Made by a program: the position numbers and the translations under genes
The notes under the pieces: generated by a model
Seen by the model: the letters and a program-made list of their open reading frames with translations, nothing else
Database searches by the model: none
What the model was told of the DNA's origin: nothing
In this document: positions 11,251 to 22,720 of the stretch, piece after piece
How positions within the stretch are numbered: the first letter of the stretch is position 1
Layout: each line of letters starts with the position of its first letter
DNA from: Hordeum vulgare subsp. vulgare
Lineage: Eukaryota; Streptophyta; Magnoliopsida; Poales; Poaceae
DNA: 64,000 nt
Direction of reading: 5' to 3'
Assembly (NCBI RefSeq): GCF_904849725.1
Contig: NC_058520.1
Span: 348,189,670 to 348,253,669, forward strand

Positions 11251-11996
11251 TTACATTGTGATGAATCGAACATCCATAGAGTTCTGGTGCTGATCATGTT
11301 TCGCTCGTGGAAGAGCTTTAGTCAACGGATCTTCTACACTGAGATTCGTATGTACTTTACAAATATATATATCTCCATCCTGAATGTATCCACGATTGGA
11401 TTTGAAGCGGCGCTTGATGTGCTTGGTCTTCTTGTGAAATCTGGTCTCCTTGGCAATGGCAATAGCTCCAGTGTTGTCGTGGAAGAGAGTCATCGGACCC
11501 GACGCACTGGGAATCACTCCTAGGTCGGTGATAAACTCCTTCATCCACACTTCTTCATGTGCAGCTTCCGAAGTAGCTATGTACTCTGCTTCACATGTAG
11601 ATGTCGCCACGACGCTTTGCTTGCAACTGCCCCAGCTGACTGCCCCACCATTCAAAATATATACGTATCCGGTTTGTGACATGGAGTCATCCAGATCTGT
11701 GTCAAAGCTAGCATCAACGTAACGCTTTACGACGAGCTCTTCAGCACCTCCATGAATGAGAAACATATCTTTAGTTCTTTTCACGTACTTCAGGATATTC
11801 TTGACCGCTGTCCAGTGATCCACACAATGACATACATAATAGAGCCTATGGTTGAAGCATAGGGGACGGTACTCATATTTTCTCCATCTTCTACCGTAGT
11901 CGGGCGTTAAGCTGTGCTCAATATCACACCTTGCAAGATAGGCAAGAACCCCTTCTTGGACTTATCCATATTGAACTTCTTCAATATCTTGTCAAG
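11251..11996 (-). pseudogene. Copia RNase H and end of pol, broken
   Basis: The frame from 11823 encodes the Copia RNase H: first Asp in KRYVDASFDTD, Glu in CEAEYIATSEAAHE and Asp in FHDNTGAIAIAKE, then the usual tail HIKRRFKSNRGYIQDGDI and VEDPLTKALPRAKH. The enzyme removes RNA from the RNA-DNA hybrid in reverse transcription. The stretch 11824-11996, which links RT to RNase H, is in another frame and shortened, so the polyprotein is not continuous. Residues for catalysis look intact. Confidence 0.85.
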
Positions 11997-12911
11997 TTAT
12001 GCCCTTTGTGAAAGACCAATGAGGCATCTAGATCTATCTCTATAGATCTTAATGCCTAATATGTAAGCATCTTCTCCAAGGTCCTTCATTGACAAACACT
12101 TATTCAAATAGACCTTTATGCTTTTCAAAAGTTCTATATCATTTCCCATCAACAATATGTCATCCACATATAATATGAGAAATGTTGCACAGCTCGCTCT
12201 CACTTTCTTGTAAATACAGGCTTCTCCATAAGTCTGTACAAACCCAAACACTTTTTTCACCTCATCAAAGCGAATGTTCCAACTCTCAGATGCTTGCACC
12301 AGCCCATAAATGGAGCGCTGGAGCTTGCATACCTTGTCAGCATTTTTAGGACCGACAAAACCTTCCGGTTGTATCATATACAATTCTTCCTTAAGAAAAT
12401 CGTTAAGGAATGCCGTTTTAAGGTCCATTTGCCAGATCTCATAATCATAAAATTTGGTCATTGCTAACATGATTCGGTCGGACTTCAACATCGCTACGGG
12501 TGAGAAAGTCACATCATAGTTAACTCCTTGAACTTGTCGATAACCCATAGCGACAAGTCGAGCCTTATCGATGGTCACATTACCATCCGCGTCAGTCCTC
12601 TTCTTAAAGATCCATTTATTTTCTATGGCTCACCAATCATCGAGCAAGTCCACCAAAATCCATACATTGTTCTCGTACATGGATCCTATCTCGGATTTCA
12701 TGGCTTCAATCCATTTGTTGGAATCCGAGCCCGCCATCGCTTCTTCATAGTTCAAAGGTTCACTGTTGTCTAACAACATGATTTCCAATACAGGGTTTCT
12801 GTACCACTCTGGTGCGGAACGTGTCCTCGTGGACCTACAAAGTTTAGTAGTAACCTGATCTGAAGTTTCATGATCATCATCATTAACTTCCTCTCTAGCC
12901 GGCGCAGGCAC
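11997..12911 (-). pseudogene. Copia reverse transcriptase, broken
   Basis: Main frame from 12578: KARLVAMGYRQVQGVNYDVTFSPVA, WQMDLKTAFLNDFLKEELYM, QPEGFVGP, LQRSIYGLVQASESWN and the catalytic box YVDDILL. Upstream, in the same frame (12911-12630), lies the linker NYEEAMAGSDSNKWIEAMKSE, which normally precedes RT. A stop separates the two at about 12628. It would copy element RNA into cDNA in cytoplasmic particles. The Copia order, with RT after integrase, is clear. Confidence 0.88.
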
Positions 12912-12926
12912 CCTAGAAACATTTTC

Positions 12927-13899
12927 CTATGTTGCGCTACTCTCTGCTTTGAGAGGGGGTACAATTACCTCATCAAGTTCTACTTTCCTCCCACTCACTT
13001 CTTTAGAGAGAAACTCTTTCTCTAGAAAGGATCCATTCTTGGCAACAAAGATCTTGCCTTCGGATCTGAGATAGAAGGTATACCCAATAGTTTCCTTGGG
13101 GTATCCTATGAAGACGCACTTTTCCGATTTGGGTTCGAGCTTTTCACGTTGAAGTTTCTTGACATAGCATCGCATCTCCAAACTTTCAAAAATAACATCT
13201 TAGGTTTCTTCCCAAACCATAATTCATACGGTGTCATCTCAACGAACTTAGACGATGCCCTATTTGAAGTGAATGCGGCAGTCTCCAATCCATATCCCCA
13301 AAATGATAGCGGTAAATCAGTTAGATACATGATAAATCGCACCATATCTAATAGAGTGCGATTACGACATTCAGTCACACCGTTACACTCAGGTATGCCA
13401 CGCGGCGTGAGTTCTGAAACAATTCCACATTTCCTTAAGTGCATGCCAAACTCGTGACTCAAATATTCTCCTCCACGATCAGATCAAAAGAACTTTATTT
13501 TCTTGTGACGTTGATTCTCTACCTCACTCTGAAATTACTTGAACCTTTCAAAGGTCTCAGGCTTGTGTTTCATTTAGTAGACATACCCATATCTGCTTAA
13601 GTCATGAGTGAGGGAGAGAACATAATGATAACCACCGTGAGCCTCAACGCTCATTGGACCGCATACATTGGTATCTATTATTTCCAACAAGTTGGTTGCT
13701 CGCTCCATTGTTCTGGAGAACGGAGTCTTAGTCATCTTGCCCATGAGGCACGGTTCGCATGTGTCAAATGATTCGAAAACAAGAGACTCCAAAAGTCCAT
13801 CTGTATGGAGTTTCTTCATGTGTTTGACACTGATATGACCAAGGCAACAGTGCCACAAGTATGTGGGACTATCATTATCAACCTTACATCTTTTGCTCC
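12927..13899 (-). pseudogene. Copia integrase, broken
   Basis: The zinc module is present (LWHCCLGH, then CEPCLMGK). The core begins at DTNVCGPM, with a further Asp in SDRGGEY and Glu in GVTECRNRTLLDMVR, giving a complete DDE set. In-frame stops lie after RYGYVY (about 13574) and in the segment 13463-13573. A frameshift near 13180 moves the C-terminal part (KCVFIGYPKETIGYTFYL) to another frame, ending at 12927. Typical Angela/BARE-1 arrangement, inactive. Confidence 0.85.
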
Positions 13900-14475
13900 T
13901 CACACTATGCATATGTGTAACATCACGTTCGAGATTCATTAAGAATAAACCATTGACCAGCGGGGCATGACCATAAAACATATCTCTCATATAAATAGAA
14001 CAACCATTACTCTTAGATTTAAATGAGTAGCCATCTCGCATCAAACGAGATCCCGATACAATGTTCATCCTCAAAGCTGATACTAAATAACAGTTATTAA
14101 GGCTGAAAACTAATCTCGAAGGTAGATGTAGAGGTAGCGTGCCGACAGCGATCAAATCGACCTTGGAACCATTCGTGACGCGCATTGTCAGCTCGTCGTT
14201 CGCCAGTCTCCGCTTATTCCACAACTCCTGTTTTGAGTTACGAATGTGAGCAACTGCACCGGTATCAAATACCCGGGAGCTACTACGAGCGCTGGTAAGG
14301 TACACATCAATAACATGTATATCATATATACCTTTGACGTTGCCGGCCTTCTTATCCGCTAAGTACTTTGGGCAGTTCCGCTTCAAGTGACTGTTTCCCT
14401 TGCAATAATAGTACTCAGTCTCACGCTTGGGTCCATTCTTAGACTTCTTCCCGGCAACTAGTTTACCGAGCGCGG
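13900..14475 (-). pseudogene. C-terminal gag knuckle and Copia protease
   Basis: This continues the gag cut at 28442, across the 13.96-kb insertion. The nucleocapsid knuckle reads YYYCKGNSHLKRNCPKY: the first Cys of the CCHC set is Tyr, so zinc binding is probably lost. Further on the protease active site is RVFDTGAVAHIRNSK with an intact D-T-G triad. The usual region TMRVTNGSKVDLIAVGTL follows before integrase. The segment is one open frame. The first few codons of the open frame at 14476-14500 belong to the inserted element, not to this gene. Confidence 0.82.
14471..14475. repeat. Target-site duplication CGCGG, left copy
   Basis: CGCGG precedes the TG start of the inserted chromovirus; the same five bases follow its CA end at 28437-28441. 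Without the insert the Copia gag is continuous over one copy. Confidence 0.95.
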
Positions 14476-17400
14476 TGTCACACCCTGTTTTCACTACCAC
14501 TTATTCTGTAATTCAAAAATCTGAGTTTATTAAAACTTTTTTGAACTAGAGTTGTGAGTGCCATGAATGTCATTGTATGCTTGTATGCTTGATCATGTGA
14601 AATCACAAACCACTTTTCTCATGACTTCAATTTTTCAAAACCTTTTTTATTATTTCTGGTTAAAGTAAAACCCAGCTTTGGGATTGCACTACAAGTCCTT
14701 GATGGCAAGAAGTGTTCTTACCCAAAGTTGGTGGTTTGGTTCCAGCACCATTTTAGTGCACCAAAACCACAAAATAATTATTTTGTGAATTATTTTCCTA
14801 ATTTATTTGCATGTCTATGTCTAACGCCTCAAATGGTATTCCTATATGGAAAAATACTTTTCTGCCTTGGAAAAATCTGAGAAAATTTGGAGATGATCAA
14901 AAGGACATATATTTTCCATGCATAAGATTTATAACCCCTATTTATATTATTATTATTTGATTAAACCCCTGAAAACACTTTGTGTCTGTTTTGACCTTTT
15001 GAAATATTTCCAAAGGAAATATTCTCAATAAATTCCTACAAAATTTGAGTGATATCCTTAAGCCATATTTGATGCCCATATAAAATTTTATCTTGATCCA
15101 AGGTGATTAAGGACACCAAATAGTTGCAAAACCCCTTCTGTCCACATTGAAGTTAGAGAAACTCTACATAGCAAAGTTTGTCCAACGGAGTTGAAACTTT
15201 GAGGAGTGTCTAATATCTCAAATGAGGGCTCCATACCAAAAATGGGATTTGTGGGACTTAATTTGCCAACACTCTCTTTGGAAGGAACAAATCTGGTCAT
15301 TTGGTGAAGTTTTCAAGTTTACAAAGCTAAACTTGTCCAATGGAGCTCAAACTTGATGAAACCCCTTGTTGCAGAGCCAGTGGTGGGGTATAACCACCCC
15401 AAACCACTGTCGAGCACCTAGTGACAGATGGGTAAAACCCCTCCTAACCTGAGCTAAACCCCAACCCTTTCTCCCAAACTCTCAAATTAGGTGGCCAGCA
15501 TCAATGCCAAACCCCCGTCAACTCGCCCCTCTCTAGTTCAAAGTATAAATGCCAAAAAGCCCAATCTAAGCTTCAGCTCAAGGCTGATAGCACCTATTTA
15601 TCTTGTCCCCCTTGACCAGTCAAAGCTCCGACGGGTCTCCAATGGCTACGCATCTCTCAGCTAGTGCCCAGGACATGCTAGACACGTCTAAGGCACCGCA
15701 GAGCGCGACAGCATGCCGTGGCATGCCAAAACTGCACTCTGGGCACGTTACAGAGAACCACCAAGGTGGGGCGACGCTCTCGGCCAGTTCCAGCCTCCCC
15801 CGAAGTGTTTAACCTCTTCCCCGACAGCCCCTCTGCATCAGGCGACCATCAGGTTCCCTCCTCCCTCGCGCTAAGAGATGGTGCGACGCATGTCCGCGCG
15901 CTCCAGAACTGTCCATAGACGCGCAGCCACAGATGCTCGCCTCTCCTCTCTCTCCCTTCCTTGTAGTGAGTCCTCGCAGTCCGAAACCACGTCCTGAGAC
16001 CGTGATTTCGAGCCCAGCTCATCTCTGCACCCCCATGTGTGCCACGGTGCATCACCGGAGCTCTCGAGTTGGCTCACCGTCGCGGTCCTTTATATAGCCT
16101 TCCCCCTCGCTCCAGCAACCCTCAAACCTCATTGCAGCAACCTCTGTCATCTCCCTAACCACCCTAGTAAGCCAGTAGAGCCCCGGTGCTCGAGATCGAC
16201 TGAAGCCCCTCCGCCTCGGAGCTCCGGTCGATCTCCGGCTACACATCGGCTCCTGCGTCTCTCTGCCCAACAAACCACTCCCTGTGACACCAGGAATCTT
16301 TCCCCCCTCTCTCTCGAGCAATATGTGCCTCTAGCTACCACCTCCACCTTCGGCCGAAACCCCTCCACTGCGGCTACCTCGTCGCTGGTGAACCTGAGGC
16401 CCTCCAACATTGTCTCGACCACCGTCAGGTAGGCGACAACAAACCGGACCCATTCCTATCGTCGTTAGGTCCCGAGGACGTCGGTAGCCACGTCGGCGTG
16501 CTCCTCCTCATCTCTAGCCAGAGGTAGAAGACGACCCCGACATGTGAGCCCCACTTGTCGGTGGCCCATCTCTCTCTCCCTCGATGCCCGAAGCCACTGA
16601 CCGCAGGAGCCCGCGCGTCAGGTTCAAACCTGACGGCGCACGCGCCTGGGCAGGCTAGCTGGCTCGCCTTTGGGCCAGCCCAGTCCCAGACCAAGCCAAG
16701 CCAGGGGCTGTAGCCCTTTTCTGTTATTTTTAACACTTGATTTTAAATTATTTTAATAAAAAGATTTAACCAGTGTAAAAATATGATTTTTCCACTTTTA
16801 TTCTTGTAAAAATGTGTAGTATTTAACATAACCATTGGTTGAATTTTTGCCGCAACTTTTCTGTTTTATAATAATAAAAAGGATTAAATTGGAATAGTTT
16901 TGCTTGTGCTTAGTTGATTTTAAAAATATTCCTTCACTAAAAAAAGAAACAAATATGTTTCAAATAACAACCTGGATTTATCACAAATAACCAACATTTT
17001 TAAAAATGACTTTGTGATCTATTTTGGAGTGAGCTACTTATTATTTCATCTTTTTACGACGATAGAAAACCCGTGTGACGAAGGAGTCGGAGCGGAAGAC
17101 CTCGAAGACCCCGGATACCTAGCTGACCAAGGCAAGCAACCGTTTGACCATGACTGAGCATATGATATAACTGCATGTTAGTATAGCAAATATTTCCGTT
17201 GCATATGATCATAAGTGCCGGTAAATCATTGAAGTGATGTTACCGATGGCTCCTCCGGAGCACATGCATTGAGCTTGATCCGACCACCTATGAGGGTAAT
17301 GCTAATATCATGTTGACAAGCATAGTTATAATAGTATTAGCATGAGCATGATGATGACACAAATCAAAGGTTTATGAAAACCCCATTGGATGCCATTAAT

Positions 17401-18622
17401 GCCAGAGGGTGATGATGAGTTAGGTGGCCACTTTTGGTGAAGTGGTGCACCGGGTATTTGTGTGTGTATGGTTTCAGAAATGGGATTAAATTTATGATGT
17501 GTCGATCGTCCCAACCTTACATGTACGACCATGTTACCCCTTTATGGGACGGGGCTATGTTGATTACTTTGGTCGGTGCTAGCAAAGAGCCACGTTACTA
17601 GTGGCGGGAGTGATGTGTGGTCACTCTCGTGATGGGGTCGTGCCAGTTAGGGCGACTATATCGTTTTTACGTGTTCCAGGCACACCGTTGGTCCCCGCAT
17701 GGTTGATACTGTCCAGAGTTGGTGCTCGTAATACGTACAACATTTGGGCTGGGTACCAATCGAGTGGACCTCTTTGTCTAGTATTGTCAGGGGAAAGCCA
17801 TTGATCGGGTACTTACCTCGGGTATGTTATATACAGATAGTCGTGGATGACACGGAAGTTTCCCGGATCTCGTGGGTCCAGCGTACTACCTCTCCAGAGT
17901 GTAAAAACTATTCAAATAGCCGTGTCCATGGTCAAGGATAGTTGGGTGGTGCTCCTTAAACTACGTCCAGTCGTTTCCACATAAACCAAGTGTGTGTGAG
18001 TTGTGATAAAAGGAGTTATTATGAAAGTAATGATATGACCAAGTTTGGTGACTTGGCATATAAGGTGAACCCGGAGAGTTCAGCCCTCGACAGATATATA
18101 GATATCTATAACATGTTCTTAAAATTCAACATTTAGCTTATGATGCATACACATGATCATGTTTATTACAACAAGTTGTTGTCCACCAGATGCATATTAT
18201 TGTTATCCTTCACTTGCATTGTTTATATCATTGGTTGTTTGCAAATACATTCAGAAGTACTCATTGGCTTGCCACTGGTTATATTATTGACCAGACATGG
18301 AAGGACCGGAGTTTGGAGATGAGTACGTGTTTGGAGACGCCCATGCGAACTAGGACGCTTCCCAGTCAGAATGCCTGTTGGTGTAGGCTGATGGCATGGG
18401 CACCCGCTTAGCCCTAAGATTTTCTCTACTAGTTATATCCGTGTGATTTGGCCTTATAGGCCCTACCTTGTGAACTCGACCATTCGGTCACGTGAAGTAA
18501 TAATTCGTTATTTGGATGTAAGACTCTTAATATTCAGTATCTGTGTGTTTGGTGAGCATTGTCCCTGGGATCACTGAGTAGGATCATTTGGTGATCTCGA
18601 CTCATAAGTCGGGGTCCCCACA
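14476..18622 (+). repeat. Left LTR of the chromovirus (4147 bp)
   Basis: Starts TGTCACACCC, ends GGTCCCCACA. The stretch 15600-16440 is GC-rich and holds ORFs on both strands that are not conserved as proteins. Compared with the right LTR it lacks 28 bp near 15371, between TGTT repeats. Confidence 0.93.
16091..16096 (+). promoter_or_regulatory. TATA box in the left chromovirus LTR
   Basis: TTTATATAGCC ahead of a C/T-rich start region; kept in the right LTR as TATATATAGCC at 25901-25908. Confidence 0.6.
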
Positions 18623-18626
18623 GAGC

Positions 18627-18639
18627 TGGTATGAGAGCC
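18627..18639 (+). promoter_or_regulatory. Primer-binding site, initiator tRNA-Met type
   Basis: TGGTATGAGAGCC, four bases after the LTR; one mismatch to the common TGGTATCAGAGC. Confidence 0.8.
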
Positions 18640-18763
18640 ATGCTGACTATAGGAAGCCTTAGGTAGCATGGACGGTAGATGAGATAATTAGTGCACCTAG
18701 ACCTTAACCTGAGATTTCTGCACCCACTAAAAACTTTCTAACCTTCTCCCCTACATCTTGTAG

Positions 18764-19528
18764 ATGGCCGCCGTACCTGAGATGCTGGTGGAGACGGGAA
18801 TTCGCCTACTTTTGGGTGATAGCCTCGAGAAGTCCCAAGTATCTCGCACGCCCATCTTCCTCTACCACGGGCACTGGGTCAACGCCGACACCAAGGAATA
18901 TCACGTGGAAGTGATAGTGAAGGCTAATGACTCCCCGACTAGTTGGTTCTTCGAAGGACCACAAATGGAGGATGTGATGTTGGTAGTGGAGACAGCGGCA
19001 CGAGACGCGCTTGTGCGTCTCCGCGATATCCTTCCTGAGATGGCTAACGAGCCAGCTACTCGTCACCTACCTTATATTAAGGATGGGATAGACGGGAGTT
19101 GGACACTCGACCCATCTTCAGAGGACGGGACGCAACTAAGGTTTCAGACCTACTTCAGCCTCTCCTCCGACACTTTGACGCACCTTTTGATCAAGGAGTC
19201 AACCAAGATTCGCCAAGAACTGCAGCAAGTCAAGGATCTGCTCTGCATTGAGAAGATGAAGACCCACAAGATGAAGAAGGAAGGAGCACCTGAAGGACGA
19301 TCAGGCGTTGCTTTCCGAGGAGGAGTACCACCGCTTCAGACCACTCCTATTCAGAGTCGCCGCCTGACCGCGGAAGAGTACACTAAACTATTCGCTGCCT
19401 CGCGCACAAAGAGACGCCGAGATGGACCGCTTCCTTCTCCCACTCCTCTGAAGGAGGACAGTACAGATGAAGATGAAGACAAAGACCCTGCAGAACCCAC
19501 CTATGAGACCGAGCAATCGGCTGGTTAG
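18764..19528 (+). CDS. Uncharacterised ORF between primer site and gag (254 aa), intact
   Basis: Open from ATG at 18764 (context AGATGGCCG) to TAG at 19526-19528, without a stop, about 125 bp after the primer site and 288 bp before gag. No standard retroelement domain. Residues about 25-115 alternate short strands with an Ala-rich helix: WVNADTKEYHVEVIVKAND, then WFFEGPQMEDVMLVVETAARDALVRLRDILPEM. This beta-beta-alpha pattern with A..AA..AL..L recalls a double-stranded-RNA-binding fold, but that is inference only. Residues about 145-180 are charged and may form a coiled coil. The tail is basic (RTKRRRDG), then very acidic (STDEDEDKD). While pol in this copy is dead, this frame is open. It could be a family-specific accessory protein. 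Residues are counted from this ATG. Confidence 0.65.
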   Translation: MAAVPEMLVETGIRLLLGDSLEKSQVSRTPIFLYHGHWVNADTKEYHVEVIVKANDSPTSWFFEGPQMEDVMLVVETAARDALVRLRDILPEMANEPATRHLPYIKDGIDGSWTLDPSSEDGTQLRFQTYFSLSSDTLTHLLIKESTKIRQELQQVKDLLCIEKMKTHKMKKEGAPEGRSGVAFRGGVPPLQTTPIQSRRLTAEEYTKLFAASRTKRRRDGPLPSPTPLKEDSTDEDEDKDPAEPTYETEQSAG

Positions 19529-19816
19529 GACCACGACGTAGACAATTAGGAGATTTCCCCAAGCGAAGGAAATTCATGTATCGGTTCATGTGAACCATGA
19601 GTGTTGTGTAAGCATGTTTGATGCAAGCCGCATTTCTGCCTTAAGAAGCTTGTAAGTGACTACATCAATTGTTTTAATCTAATGCATTAGCTTTTCCAGA
19701 AAACTTTGGCTTAAAAATCTCACACTAGCACAGCACCAGACCCCCTTTTTACTAGAACATCATCCCTTATGATTCCGGCCAGTTCGACAAATTGACCTGT
19801 CTACTCCCCTGACAGG

Positions 19817-20904
19817 ATGGTGATTGCAACTTGCACCAGCACCTTCGGCAAACCTGGCTCTGCCTCTTCATGTCAGCAGCACGGAACCGGAGGGGAAGCT
19901 CAAGCTGGAGATCACCACGAGCAGCAGCAAGACAATGTTCCACCGCCACCGCCTCCTCCTAAAAGCTTGACTATGGCTCAGTTCCTTCAAGCTCTCCATG
20001 AGGAACGTCAAGCCAATAATGCCGCTATTCAGCAGCTAGCTCAAGTCTTGGTGAACAACCCGCCGCAGAACGGGAATGGCAATGGTCGCTCTACTCTCTC
20101 TGAGTTCATTCGAACAACGCCACCCATATTCACGGAGACGACTGAACCATTGGATGGCGATGACTGGATCCGTACTATCAAAGACCTCCTCACGCTGGTG
20201 AAATGCATTGATGATCGTGAGAAAGTCCTATATGCTTCTCACCGTCTCGGAGGCACAGCCAGAGCTTGGTGGGTTGGATTTCACATCATACGAGTCGGGC
20301 AAGTCATCACTTGGGCTATGTTCAAAGAGGGATTCCACGTTGCTCACATTCCTCCCAGAAAGATGACCATTAAGAAGCGTGAATTCCGAGTCTTAAGGCA
20401 AGGCAGTGGATCCGTCAAGGAGTATTTGCAGAAGTTCAACCTCCTGTCAAGATATGCACCACAGGATGTCAACACTGAGGCCGCCAAAGTGGAACGCTTT
20501 TTGGAAGGATTGCAGCAGAGACTCCTGCATCAATTGGTTCTTTGTGAATGCCGGACCTTCAACGATCTGGATAATAAGGCCCTTATGTTGGAGGATAATT
20601 GTCATGCAATGGACGACACATGTAAGCACAAGATATTTCGCCAGAACTACCAGCCTCAGCAGCAGTCAACACCAATCCAGCCTTCAACCCACCGAACAAC
20701 AGTGGAGTCAAGACCAACCTTCCAGCACAAGTTACTTGTTTCGGATGTGGACAGACAGGGCACCATTCCAGGCAGTGTCCCAACAAGAAGCCGACACATC
20801 GCGCCCCAATGCGCCAAACCAAGGCAAAGGAGCACCAGGCAGGAACCAAGCTCCCCGCAACTAGCAGTATCACAGCAGGGGGCGGATCAATCATATCTCC
20901 GTAG
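19817..20904 (+). pseudogene. Chromovirus gag, frameshifted before the zinc knuckle
   Basis: ATG at 19817. N-terminus rich in Gln and Pro (PPPPPPPKSLTMAQFLQALHEER), then the retrotransposon-gag capsid signature: FTETTEPLDGDDWIRTIKDLL, EKVLYASHRLGGTARAWWVGF, FKEGFHVAHIPP, VKEYLQKFNLLSRYAP. From about 20650 the frame is lost. The CCHC knuckle CFGCGQTGHHSRQC is intact at 20737-20778 but in another frame, which stops at 20902-20904. Gag would form the particle and bind RNA. Separate Gag and Pol frames are known in Gypsy elements, but a shift before the knuckle is damage. Confidence 0.85.
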
Positions 20905-21341
20905 AAGAGGCACAGGAAGACCCAGACTGCATTCTGGGTACGTTCCTTGTCAACTCCACCCCAGCAACAATATTGTTTGATTGTGGTGCTTCGCATTCTT
21001 TTGTTACACAAAGATTTGCGGAAAAATGTGGTTTGAAGCCTACTCTGCTTAATGGGCAAATGACAATACAAACCCCGAGAGACGTGTTAAGGACAAACCT
21101 AGGGTGTAGGAAAGTTGGGATTGTTATCAATGGGATAAGCTTTTCTGCATATCTCATTGTCAATAAGTCGCAAGGCCTAGAAGTAATTCTCGGCATGGAT
21201 TGGTTGGCCAAACACCGAAGCATCTTGGATTGTGCCAACATGGCTATTACCATAACAAGCCACCAAGGGGTCAAAGTCAAGTATGTCTCTGAGCCAGTAA
21301 CCACTCGTGCACCGCAGATTAACAGCCTGGCAGGAGAATAG
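20905..21341 (+). pseudogene. Chromovirus aspartic protease
   Basis: In a third frame relative to gag capsid and knuckle. Reads SVEEAQEDPDCILGTFLVNS, then the active site LFDCGASHSFVTQRFAEKCGL, where the usual D-S-G is D-C-G. Later VILGMDWLAKHRSILDC, the standard second half of the fold. A TAG at 21339-21341 cuts it from RT, and the linker [29 protein letters not shown] follows in the same frame. The Ser-to-Cys change in the triad may impair activity. Confidence 0.82.
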
Positions 21342-22720
21342 CTGGACCGAGTGTCGATAGTTTGTGAGTACCCAGACGTCTTTCCTGATGAGCTACGAGG
21401 GATGCCTCCCGACCGAGACATCGATTTCATCATTGAGCTCATGCCCGGGTCAAGGCCTATCTATAAGAAGCCTTACAGGATGGGATCCGAAGAGCTAGCG
21501 GAGCTGAAGAAGCAGTTGGATGAGCAACTCAGGAAAAGGTTCATTCATCCGAGTGAGTCACCTTGGGGATCACATGTTTTGTTCGTGTCTAAGAAGGATG
21601 GAGCTATCAGACTCTGTGTCGATTACCGTTCTCTCAACGAAGTCACGATCAAGAACAAGTATCCACTCCCCAAGATTGAAGACTTGTTTGACCAGTTAAA
21701 TGGAGCTAAGGTATTCTCCAAGATCGATCTCCGATCTGGTATTACCAATTGAAGATCCGACCTGAAGACATACCCAAGACTGCGTTCGTGACCCGGTACG
21801 GTCTATACGAATGCACTGTCATGTCTTTCGGGTTGACTAATGCCCCAGCTTACTTCATGTACCTCATGAACAAGGTCTTCATGGAATACCTGGATAAGTT
21901 TGTCGTCGTATTTATTGATGATATATTAATCTTCTCCAAGTCCGAAGAAGAGCATGAACAACACTTGAGGTTAGTGTTGGAAAAGCTTCGAGAGCACCAA
22001 CTTTATGCCAAGTTCAGCAAATGCCAATTCTGGCTGAACGAAGTTGGATTCTTGAGTCATACCATGACAGCAAGTGGATTGGCAGTGGATCCCTCCAAGA
22101 TTACTACGGTAACCAACTGGGTGTTGCCAATTGATGTGAAGGAAGTCACGAGTTTCCTCGGGCTCGCGGGATACTACCACAAGTTCGCAGAAGGATTCTC
22201 CCGCATCGTTCGACACATGACCCAGCTCTTTAAGAAAGGCAAGAAGTTCGAATGGACACCGAAGTGTGAAGCAAGCTTCCAGGAGCTGAAGAAGAGATTA
22301 ACTACCGCCCCGGTATTGGCTACTCCAGATATGAGCAAGGAGTTTGTGATATATTGTGATGCCTCCAGAACCGGGCTCGGTGGAGTCCTAATGCAAGACG
22401 GCAGGGTTGTGGCATATCTGTCACGGCAACTGCGACCGCATGAGGAGAATTATGCCACCCATGATCTCGAATTGGCAGCCGTAGTGCATGCTCTAAAGAC
22501 ATGGCAACATTACATTCTCGGGGAGCGATGTGAAATATACATCGACCACAAAAGTTTGAAGTATATCTTCACTCAAAGGGAATTGAATATGAGGTAACAA
22601 AGATGGTTGGATTCAATCAAAGATTACAACCTCAGCATTCAATATCACCCCGGTAAGGCTAATGTAGTGGTTGATGCCTTAAGCAGAAAGACCAGCACCT
22701 TGAACGTTATGCTCAAGGAA
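21342..22720 (+). pseudogene. Chromovirus reverse transcriptase-RNase H, broken
   Basis: RT motifs in order: [62 protein letters not shown] small deletion at about 21740 shifts the frame. In the new frame follow [32 protein letters not shown] and the catalytic FIDDILIFS. The RNase H part has [37 protein letters not shown] and [13 protein letters not shown], so the acidic residues are there. A TAA at 22595-22597 interrupts it before WLDSIKDYNLSIQYHPGKAN. Close to intact apart from these lesions. Confidence 0.9.

Noticed and set aside
16037..16432. 131-codon ORF
   Set aside because: Lies downstream of the LTR TATA box in a low-complexity Pro/Ser/Arg region; not kept open in the right LTR.
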